Positions 1 through 4,436 of a stretch of 7,129 bases of DNA are shown here, one piece after another. The first letter of the stretch is position 1, and each line of letters opens with the position of its first letter. The position numbers were made by a program, and so were the translations under genes. This DNA comes from Candidatus Thorarchaeota archaeon. Its GTDB lineage: Archaea; Asgardarchaeota; Thorarchaeia; Thorarchaeales; Thorarchaeaceae. Under the pieces are notes generated by a model. It was given only the letters and a program-made list of their open reading frames with translations. It did no database searches and was not told where the DNA came from. Where the stretch lies: the NCBI GenBank assembly GCA_020355105.1, contig CP070658.1, forward strand, positions 418,237 through 425,365, in the 5' to 3' direction.

Positions 1-102
1 ATCCGTGTTCGGCACATAAGGGTTTCCTTGGAACCCCACGATTCTGATGAGGATGGGTGAAGTTCGACCTTTCGTAACCGGTCTTGCCGTTGGCCCCTAT
101 CA
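1..102. other. Left edge, no supported gene
   Basis: No gene can be supported here. A plus-strand frame is open from base 1 to a TGA at 58-60 and would give 19 residues ending in the acidic tail HDSDEDG, so it could be the last codons of a gene entering from the left. Minus-strand frames are also open across part of the stretch, so the choice is ambiguous. The segment ends where the first tRNA-promoter repeat begins. Confidence 0.25.
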
Positions 103-166
103 AAGTTCTATGAAAACCCTTAGAACTCGGCTCTACGTGAACCCGTCCACCAATAGCGGGTTGGGG
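103..166 (+). repeat. Direct repeat copy 1: tRNA promoter, leader and 12 bases of initiator tRNA
   Basis: This segment aligns without gaps to 3147-3210, with 57 of 64 positions identical by hand count. It also resembles 5444-5492. It contains a TATA-like box that is altered here (CTTAGAAC, against CTTAAAAC and CTTTAAAAC in the other copies), the leader CCGTCCACCAAT, and the first 12 bases of the initiator tRNA (155-166, AGCGGGTTGGGG). After 166 the tRNA similarity stops abruptly and no D-loop, anticodon or T-arm can be found. It is a truncated duplicate of the tRNA 5' region and cannot make a tRNA by itself. It marks the left boundary of the membrane-protein cluster. Confidence 0.8.
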
Positions 167-213
167 GTAGAGTCAAGCTACTTACTCATTTCTCACCATT
201 ATAACCAGTATAT

Positions 214-285
214 AGGAGTCTGAGTGGCACTCCTGAAGCGTCATCCGAGCGCCTCACCATGAATCATGAAGATGTCTGATGACGC
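214..285. other. Two hairpins between the tRNA fragment and the first gene
   Basis: Positions 214-219 (AGGAGT) pair with 229-234 (ACTCCT) around a 9-base loop. Positions 238-245 (GCGTCATC) pair perfectly with 278-285 (GATGACGC) around a 32-base loop. The second stem straddles the stop codon of the minus-strand gene ending at 264, so it could be a 3'-end structure of that transcript. No run of T follows on the minus strand, so a classic terminator is not supported. Confidence 0.35.
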
Positions 286-677
286 GTCCAAAGAATCAGA
301 GTGACACCGCAGAGGAGAAACGCTACTCCTGCGAGTGGAAAGCCCCACCACTCTGCCAGTTGGACGTTCAGAGCCAACTGTATGTACATCAGAAGAACAG
401 ATCCAATACCGACTAGCACAAATCCTAAGAAGTTCAAGCTGGTGGCCTTGCTGTCCATCTGTTCATTTACGAAGAAGTCGCCTGACGCCACTATGATGAG
501 GAAGATTCCGATTCCACCGGCAATGAAGTTCCAGACGTAGTAGTCAGTGGCCATCGTGGGGGCATACCCCGACAGAAGTACCAGTGCCAGTCCCATGAGC
601 AGAAGTGCCTTGGAGTACTGCCTCCCTATCCTCACCGCAACCAGTTCCTGAACCTGCTGAACAACAAGAGAATGCAT
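264..677 (-). CDS. Small 4-TM membrane protein, unknown function
   Basis: This encodes 137 residues if read from the ATG at 677. After an amphipathic N-terminus of about 24 residues there are four hydrophobic segments at roughly 25-42, 46-65, 79-105 and 110-131, and a short polar C-terminal tail. It should be a multipass inner-membrane protein. The stretch ALLLMGLALVLLSGYAPTMA followed by YYVW resembles the first membrane segment of the minus-strand gene at 1975-2508 (ILFALVALLAPHTVVYYMW), so it may be a shorter relative of the family in this cluster. Similarity in the remaining segments is not obvious to me. The start is uncertain: the first codons lie antisense to the conserved segment also found near 1757 and 2566, and no ribosome-binding site precedes 677. 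A GTG at 633-635 (residue 15) is an alternative. No enzymatic motif is visible. Confidence 0.7.
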   Translation of the reverse strand: MHSLVVQQVQELVAVRIGRQYSKALLLMGLALVLLSGYAPTMATDYYVWNFIAGGIGIFLIIVASGDFFVNEQMDSKATSLNFLGFVLVGIGSVLLMYIQLALNVQLAEWWGFPLAGVAFLLCGVTLILWTRHQTSS

Positions 678-794
678 GTGTTTTTGAACACTTCTGACAC
701 ACTATTCCGTGGAGAGGTCTTTCGCTGCAAGAACACCTTCAGATTCTGCGACGCTGGCTGTTGCCAATGGCACTGCTGGTTCTCTTCGCTGTGA
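672..794 (+). CDS. Possible short ORF, copy 1 of a conserved overlapping peptide
   Basis: Forty codons run from an ATG at 672 to a TGA at 792. The product MHVFLNTSDTLFRGEVFRCK (first 20 residues) matches peptides encoded near 1757 and 2560, with the shared core L-[NS]-T-[SP]-[DE]-x-L-F-R-G-E-V-[FC]-R. Across the three copies most base differences fall in third codon positions of this frame (CTA/CTG/CTC, CGT/CGC, GGA/GGG), which is the signature of protein-level selection. The frame overlaps the start of the 8-TM membrane protein in a different phase. It could be a short upstream protein, or the true N-terminus of the membrane protein joined by a frameshift. Beyond about residue 22 this copy no longer resembles the others. 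Confidence 0.35.
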   Translation: MHVFLNTSDTLFRGEVFRCKNTFRFCDAGCCQWHCWFSSL

Positions 795-1684
795 TACCAT
801 ACTATGCTTCAATATACGTGACCTCTGGAAATGGCTACGTATGGATTCATTCTCTGCTATGGGACTACGGACTTCAGTCCGAAGGATTTGCAGTCAATCT
901 TGGTCCATTGTTCATTTTGGGAATCGCCCTTGTCAGTGCTCCAGGCCTGGTCTTTACTTGGAGACGGCAAGTGCTCCCCAATAGTAGCCCCCTCTGGGAA
1001 TCCGGGCTAGTGGCCATGTGTTTCACTGTTCTTGCATCCTTGCCCTTTATGTTCGTCGTGTCCCCTACACCACCAGGTTTCCTGTTTGGTGGCTTCTGGT
1101 TGGGTATGGGTCTCTTTGCAGTGTTGGTTGTCCTTGGTCTGATACTAGTTCCATTGGCGAAATGGGAACTCGGAAGAATTTGGATGAATAGACTGAAGGG
1201 GCATCAGATTGCTGATCTTGGCAGTCTAGGAAACTCACTCTTTGCGAGTGGAGGTGCTCTTCTTCTCGTGCTGGCAATAGCTGCACCTAATAGTGTGATG
1301 TTTGAAGGCAGGTTAAGTCAATTCACACTTGGCAGCGTCCTGGGGAGTCTCCAGTTCGGCTTCTCGCCAGGTTTAGATTTCAGTGCCTACGGTATGATGA
1401 ACCCTGCCTTGGTCATTCCCTTGTCATTCTTGTCAAATGGCCTAGACTTCGCCTATGTATGTGGGGTCTGGAACTACGGCATTCACCGCACTCATCACAA
1501 GGCCACGGTTGCGGTTGGTGTGGCCGGAGTCTTCTTTCACATGTTCGCTTTTCCATACATGATCTCGACCGCTCACGTAGCTCGAGTGGTGGCTGCAATT
1601 CCAGTCCTGTTCGTGGTGGGGCAGATGCTCTTGGCGTATTGCGATAGGGAGTATTCCAGAGTGGCGCCAGCAGACGAGCTGTAA
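761..1684 (+). CDS. 8-TM membrane protein built from two fused 4-TM modules
   Basis: This encodes 307 residues from a TTG at 761 to a TAA, with about eight hydrophobic segments. The protein is an internal duplication. Residues 1 to about 140 and 155 to about 293 each resemble the stand-alone 4-TM protein at 1975-2508. The clearest match is the second half: NPALVIPLSFLSNGLDFAYV against NPFLLMVAIPGALLRLVFGY there, then a basic loop (HHKAT / TTKKRA), a G-rich segment with FF, and a final IPxLxxxGxxLxxY segment. Its function is unknown and no catalytic or transport motif stands out. The frame is open upstream to a TGA at 695-697 with conserved residues (PW-GLSLQ), yet contains no ATG, GTG or TTG before 761. 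A good ribosome-binding site (GGAGAGGT, 711-718) is followed six bases later by CTG at 725, so a non-standard start there is possible. The first membrane segment begins near residue 2, so TTG 761 alone would leave almost no cytoplasmic N-terminus. Confidence 0.7.
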   Translation: MPMALLVLFAVIPYYASIYVTSGNGYVWIHSLLWDYGLQSEGFAVNLGPLFILGIALVSAPGLVFTWRRQVLPNSSPLWESGLVAMCFTVLASLPFMFVVSPTPPGFLFGGFWLGMGLFAVLVVLGLILVPLAKWELGRIWMNRLKGHQIADLGSLGNSLFASGGALLLVLAIAAPNSVMFEGRLSQFTLGSVLGSLQFGFSPGLDFSAYGMMNPALVIPLSFLSNGLDFAYVCGVWNYGIHRTHHKATVAVGVAGVFFHMFAFPYMISTAHVARVVAAIPVLFVVGQMLLAYCDREYSRVAPADEL

Positions 1685-1756
1685 CTGCCATCAAATGGTC
1701 TGCTGGACCCTCAACGGACATGCCTTGACTCTTCGGAGTTGCAGCTGCGCAACAGC
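1685..1756. other. Intergenic region before the wrecked membrane-protein copy
   Basis: No gene or clear promoter box is seen in this stretch. It leads into the conserved segment shared with 660-740 and 2566-2640. Confidence 0.4.
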
Positions 1757-1864
1757 ATGCGTAGGAACAAAAGGATACATGGGTCTTTGAACACTTCTGA
1801 GTCCCTGTTCCGTGGGGAGGTCTGTCGCCGCAGAAACGATACAAGATTACGGCGTTCGTTGTAG
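1757..1864 (+). CDS. Possible short ORF, copy 2 of the conserved overlapping peptide
   Basis: Thirty-five codons run from an ATG at 1757 to a TAG at 1862. The peptide begins MRRNKRIHGSLNTSESLFRG and continues EVCRRRND. The block N-K-R-[IM] through R-[RK]-N is shared with the peptides near 672 and 2560. It is the only copy with an ATG at the natural beginning of the conserved block. No clear ribosome-binding site precedes it. It overlaps, in another phase, the remnant membrane-protein frame that follows. The adjoining membrane gene is clearly broken, so this ORF may be only a surviving piece of a dead locus, but the third-position pattern across copies argues that the frame was once translated. 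Confidence 0.35.
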   Translation: MRRNKRIHGSLNTSESLFRGEVCRRRNDTRLRRSL

Positions 1865-2072
1865 CGGCATCCGCAGTTGTCATGCCATTCGTGGAGGTGT
1901 GGCCTAATGACTGGTCTGTGTTGGTGACAGACCATGTATGATTCTTGCCCACGGTCTTGGGGCAGACCTCACACTCAACCTGCCGTCTCTGTTGACGACT
2001 CCCACCAGTGGCCTTGCGTATCGTTATCTGTCCATGTTGTGGACTCCGTTGGTGGTGGCCATATCCTCATGA
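1801..2072 (+). pseudogene. Wrecked copy of the 4-TM membrane protein
   Basis: Reading from the codon after the TGA at 1798, one frame gives VPVPWGGLSPQKRYKITAFV and a hydrophobic first membrane segment, matching the N-terminal block of the copies at 698 and 2586. It stops at TGA 1936-1938. A second frame then resumes the same family: ILAHG at 1941 onward and YLSMLWTPLVVAISS up to the TGA at 2070, comparable to LLAHYF and LVVLWILFGAILSA in the copy at 2664. The stretch GTATGAT...GCCCAC is two bases shorter here than in that copy. The third and fourth membrane segments are missing. Its 3' end runs directly into the 3' end of the convergent gene at 1975-2508. It is a truncated, frameshifted paralogue with no intact product. 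Confidence 0.65.
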
Positions 2073-2508
2073 TGACTAGTCCTAGGATGAGCAAGGCTGG
2101 TATTGGGAGTAGTATTGGGTAGTAGCTTCGGAGTATTGGGGATGCTAATTGGAAGAGAATTACCGGTACATAGAAGAAGACAGGTCCTTGCAGCTCCAAC
2201 GCAATCCCTATAATGATAGCTCGTTTCTTGGTTGTCTTACCTTGGTAGGCCCTCACTACCATGTATCCGAACACAAGCCGCAACAAAGCCCCTGGAATTG
2301 CCACCATCAGCAAGAATGGGTTACTCATCCAGGATACCGAGTACGGGTCAATGAACGCCATCCATGTAGCGGCCATGACCTGAAGGTCCCACATGTAGTA
2401 TACAACAGTATGAGGTGCCAGCAGTGCTACAAGAGCAAAAAGAATACCTACCGCCCATAGGTTCCTTTCCAGCGCTTGAGCCCCTTCCTGCTTGAGTCCT
2501 ACTGTCAT
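1975..2508 (-). CDS. 4-TM membrane protein, best-preserved single-module family member
   Basis: This encodes 177 residues from an ATG at 2508. Four hydrophobic segments lie at about 17-40, 63-86, 96-122 and 130-149, with a basic loop QGKTTKKR at 89-96 that should be cytoplasmic. It is the reference copy of the family in this cluster. The same order of segments is seen twice in the 8-TM protein at 761-1684 and once in the copy at 2664. Its function is unknown. The last 27 residues (from PPPTESTT to the end) are polar, rich in T, W and E, and lie antisense to the remnant at 1801-2072, so the natural C-terminus was probably near residue 150 and was extended when the two 3' ends were joined. The ATG overlaps the TGA of a five-codon ORF (ATGA), which itself has a strong ribosome-binding site. 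Confidence 0.8.
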   Translation of the reverse strand: MTVGLKQEGAQALERNLWAVGILFALVALLAPHTVVYYMWDLQVMAATWMAFIDPYSVSWMSNPFLLMVAIPGALLRLVFGYMVVRAYQGKTTKKRAIIIGIALELQGPVFFYVPVILFQLASPILRSYYPILLPIPALLILGLVIMRIWPPPTESTTWTDNDTQGHWWESSTETAG

Positions 2509-2522
2509 GAATAGTCACTCAT
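2505..2522 (-). promoter_or_regulatory. Five-codon leader ORF overlapping the membrane-protein start
   Basis: On the minus strand AGGTGA (2532-2527) is followed after four bases by ATG AGT GAC TAT TCA TGA (MSDYS). The stop overlaps the ATG of the 177-residue membrane gene as ATGA. The downstream gene has no well-placed ribosome-binding site of its own: AGGTGA ends 18 bases upstream. The arrangement therefore suggests translation of the gene by termination-reinitiation on this mini-ORF. The ORF is very short and could be chance. Confidence 0.4.
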
Positions 2523-2559
2523 CGGTTCACCTAGGCTACTTGCCTTGAAGTTCCGCAAT

Positions 2560-2661
2560 GTGTGTAATAACAAAAGAATACGTGAGTTTTTGAGTACTCC
2601 GGAGATACTCTTCCGCGGGGAGGTCTGTCGCTGCAGAAACGATATCCGTTCGCGGCGCTAG
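2560..2661 (+). CDS. Possible short ORF, copy 3 of the conserved overlapping peptide
   Basis: Thirty-three codons run from a GTG at 2560 to a TAG at 2659. The peptide MCNNKRIREFLSTPEILFRG continues EVCRCRND. It matches the ORFs at 672 and 1757, with mostly synonymous differences over about 25 codons. The stop lies two bases before a GTG (2664) that can begin the membrane-protein frame, a spacing suited to translational coupling. A GGGGAGGT motif (2617-2624) sits inside this ORF. Confidence 0.35.
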   Translation: MCNNKRIREFLSTPEILFRGEVCRCRNDIRSRR

Positions 2662-2663
2662 CC

Positions 2664-3119
2664 GTGCTGGTGTCCACAGCTGTCACTCCAATTACAGAAG
2701 TGCACTGGACGACAATATACTTCTGGCCTCACTATGAGCTATACTTCACCTGGGGTACGTATGATCTACTCGCCCACTATTTCGAAACCTACTGGTCCGG
2801 AGCGACGAACCATTACCTGACACTTGGCCTTCCATATCTGGTGGTCCTATGGATACTGTTTGGGGCCATCTTGTCCGCCATCATCCTCTATTCGTCCGGA
2901 ACCAGCTATCTTCCCGTCGTTGCATGGGTGATTGTTGCGCCGGTTTTCTTGCTTCAGATTGCACTTCCTCTCAATGTCTTTCACTCTCTATCGGGCTCGA
3001 TTTCATGGTAGTATCACGCCTTGACAACCTATGTTCTCCCTCTGCCTATCCCGTCTTTCCTCACGATTGTGGCTCTCGTGGCGCTCCGTCTGATGCGAAG
3101 ACTGACAGTCAGTTCATAG
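2664..3119 (+). pseudogene. 4-TM membrane protein interrupted by an in-frame TAG
   Basis: The frame runs from a GTG at 2664 to TAG 3009-3011 (115 residues), then continues in the same frame for 35 more codons to a second TAG at 3117. The continuation contains PLPIPSFLTIVALVALRLMR, a clear counterpart of the last membrane segment of the gene at 1975-2508 (LLPIPALLILGLVIMRIW). The family module is therefore complete only if TAG 3009 is read through. Upstream the same frame stays open to 2586, carries the family block RGGLSLQKRY, and has no ATG or GTG before 2664. Measured 2586-3117 the frame is 177 codons, the same as the intact sister gene. The simplest reading is a recently disabled gene. Suppression of TAG cannot be excluded. 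If not read through, it is a three-TM protein. Confidence 0.6.
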
Positions 3120-3146
3120 TTGGGCTGAATTCGCTAGCATCTGTTG

Positions 3147-3198
3147 AAGTTCTATGAAATCGCTTAAAACTCCGCTCTGTCTGAACCCGTCCACCAAT
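3147..3198 (+). promoter_or_regulatory. tRNA promoter and leader, copy 2
   Basis: A TATA-like CTTAAAAC lies at 3163-3170, about 30 bases before the tRNA-like sequence, followed by the leader ending in CCGTCCACCAAT. It is nearly identical to 103-154. The box is better here than in copy 1, so transcription of the downstream tRNA-like RNA is plausible. Confidence 0.6.
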
Positions 3199-3315
3199 AG
3201 CGGGTTGGGGAAGCCAGGTACCTTTTGGAGTCATTCCATTCGGTTGGTACCCTATCCCGCGGGGCTCATAAGAGCGGTAACGCTTCGAGCATCCGCACCG
3301 GGTCACCCCGAGATC
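3199..3315 (+). pseudogene. Partial initiator tRNA (CAT) with D-loop insertion and anticodon intron, no 3' end
   Basis: Bases 3199-3218 match the first 20 bases of the intact initiator tRNA at 5481. A 32-base insertion (3219-3250), flanked by GGTACC on both sides, interrupts the D-loop; removing it restores the exact D-loop of the intact gene. The anticodon stem-loop CGGGG-CTCATA (CAT at 3267-3269) is followed by a 34-base intron (3271-3304), the same length as in the intact copy, and then by ACCCCG and AGATC. After 3315 similarity to the intact gene is lost. A possible T-stem AGTGG (3316-3320) with TCACT (3339-3343) can be drawn, but there is no TTC T-loop signature, no ACCCGCT acceptor strand and no CCA. 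It is probably a tRNA pseudogene; a transcribed 5' tRNA half is the alternative. Confidence 0.7.
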
Positions 3316-3380
3316 AGTGGAACTACACAGTGAACAATTCACTCGAACCGAATGGCTGCTTGTTAAGATAGAACAGACTT

Positions 3381-4346
3381 TCAGCTTGTTAACGGGAATC
3401 TGCTTCTTTCTAATCTCATAGCTTGAAGATTGTTGGATAGTCTAGTTAATGGATCATCATCCAATATACACGGAGTATCAACTCCAATCTCCTTTGCTAA
3501 GCCATAGAGTACATCAATCCCGCCTTCCTCATAATCAAGCACATATTCATCTAAAACGCCCCAACCAACTGTGGCTGCACTCTCGTCCGTATGGTGGGGA
3601 AGACCAACATGGATGACACTCACACCTGATTTCTTCAAATCAACTAAGTAGGGTCTGATGTGAGAATCAAATCTTGCGGACCAACCAAGAATCAGGATTT
3701 GTTTGACACCTCTATTCTTCACATCAGCCACAAACTCTTCGCAAACTGAGAAGTTGATTCCCAGCTGCTTCTTTGGCCAAATGATTTTGGTAGGTTTCTC
3801 CGTCAAACGAGCCGAGCCATGCGGTTTGAATATTCGGCATTTAGGCTTCCCTACAGTTGTTTGTTCCACCTCTTTCTCCCCGCAATAGACAAGTGATTGA
3901 TAACCAGTTCTGCATAGGGTCAGACAATACTGTACATGGCAATTGTAATTAAAGATGAGAAGGGATGATACAAGTCCCGCCCGAACTAGATCCGGAATCA
4001 TACCGTTCCCGAATTTTGGTTGTACCTTTACACCCCCCCAGGAATAGAGTTCGACGAAGCCCTCTACTTGCTCTGGATCATTAGTCAATGCATCATAGAT
4101 GTTCTCGTATTCTTTCCATCTTTCCATGAAGGGTCCCGTAGTAGAAGACAATCCCGCACCGAGAACGAGTGCAGTTTTGCTTTCGACAATCCTAGACACA
4201 AATCTCTTCAATTTGGCGTTTGGTCTGAACAGATTGAATTTCTCCTCTACAGCATCGGACCAATCACAGTACATGTCCCCATACTTTCTGATTATATCAG
4301 CTGGAAACATCGAAACTGCGCCCCTCGTTAGTATTCCAGGGTTCAT
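3381..4346 (-). CDS. SIR2-like domain protein, possible defence effector
   Basis: This encodes 321 residues and carries a divergent SIR2 (NAD-binding Rossmann) fold. Visible motifs are VLGAGLS at 61-67 (the GAG-x-S nucleotide loop), IFNYN at 131-135 in the position of TTNYD or TxNxD, KPHGS at 174-178 with the usual catalytic His, and ILGWSARFD at 219-227 resembling the GYS-xxD strand of defence-type SIR2 domains. The Asp after NY is replaced by Asn. No zinc-binding Cys pairs are seen, unlike classical deacetylases. Known SIR2 domains of this type often cleave NAD+ in antiviral systems; that role here is inference. The gene is divergent from 4437-5399 and more AT-rich than the flanking genes. 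The start is uncertain: ATG 4346 follows a TATA-like box (4358-4364) too closely for a leader, so the ATG at 4308-4310 (residue 13) is a real alternative. Confidence 0.75.
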   Translation of the reverse strand: MNPGILTRGAVSMFPADIIRKYGDMYCDWSDAVEEKFNLFRPNAKLKRFVSRIVESKTALVLGAGLSSTTGPFMERWKEYENIYDALTNDPEQVEGFVELYSWGGVKVQPKFGNGMIPDLVRAGLVSSLLIFNYNCHVQYCLTLCRTGYQSLVYCGEKEVEQTTVGKPKCRIFKPHGSARLTEKPTKIIWPKKQLGINFSVCEEFVADVKNRGVKQILILGWSARFDSHIRPYLVDLKKSGVSVIHVGLPHHTDESAATVGWGVLDEYVLDYEEGGIDVLYGLAKEIGVDTPCILDDDPLTRLSNNLQAMRLERSRFPLTS

Positions 4347-4436
4347 TTTGACAATCCTTATAAACGCTCACACGGATAATAATTCGTAATTAATGAAAAG
4401 TACGAATATTTAATATAATTCGGTGAGGTGATTGAA
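4347..4436. promoter_or_regulatory. Divergent promoter region with operator-like inverted repeat
   Basis: This AT-rich region separates the SIR2-like gene from the plus-strand gene at 4437. A TATA-like box for the minus strand lies at 4358-4364 (TTTATAAGG on that strand), with a weaker one near 4376-4383. For the plus strand ATTTAATATAA (about 4408-4418) and TTAATGAAAA (4390-4399) are candidates. ATTCGTA (4382-4388) and TACGAAT (4401-4407) form a perfect 7-base inverted repeat with a 12-base spacer. A further ATTCGG follows at 4418. The repeat lies between the opposing TATA boxes, so a bound regulator could control both genes. Confidence 0.55.
4426..4432 (+). promoter_or_regulatory. Ribosome-binding site setting the start at 4437
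   Basis: AGGTGAT lies four bases before ATG 4437. The in-frame GTG at 4428 lies inside this motif and is unlikely to be the start, so the protein is three residues shorter than the longest open frame. Confidence 0.7.

Noticed and set aside
103..162. A true circularly permuted tRNA gene
   Set aside because: No T-arm or anticodon half can be found upstream of the 3'-end-like leader, and copy 3 already has a normal complete tRNA downstream.
711..720. Programmed -1 frameshift at GGGGAG in the conserved N-terminal segment
   Set aside because: Copy 1 has GGAGAG, which is not slippery, and no typical heptamer is present. It remains possible only as a general idea, so it is not called as a feature.
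1413..1952. A 179-residue minus-strand open frame
   Set aside because: Composition is low-hydrophobicity, R/T/H-rich and unlike its neighbours. It lies antisense to the well-supported 8-TM gene and the broken copy, so it is a shadow.
3109..3342. A 77-residue minus-strand open frame across tRNA copy 2
   Set aside because: It runs antisense to the tRNA-like sequence and promoter, which fully explain the conservation there.
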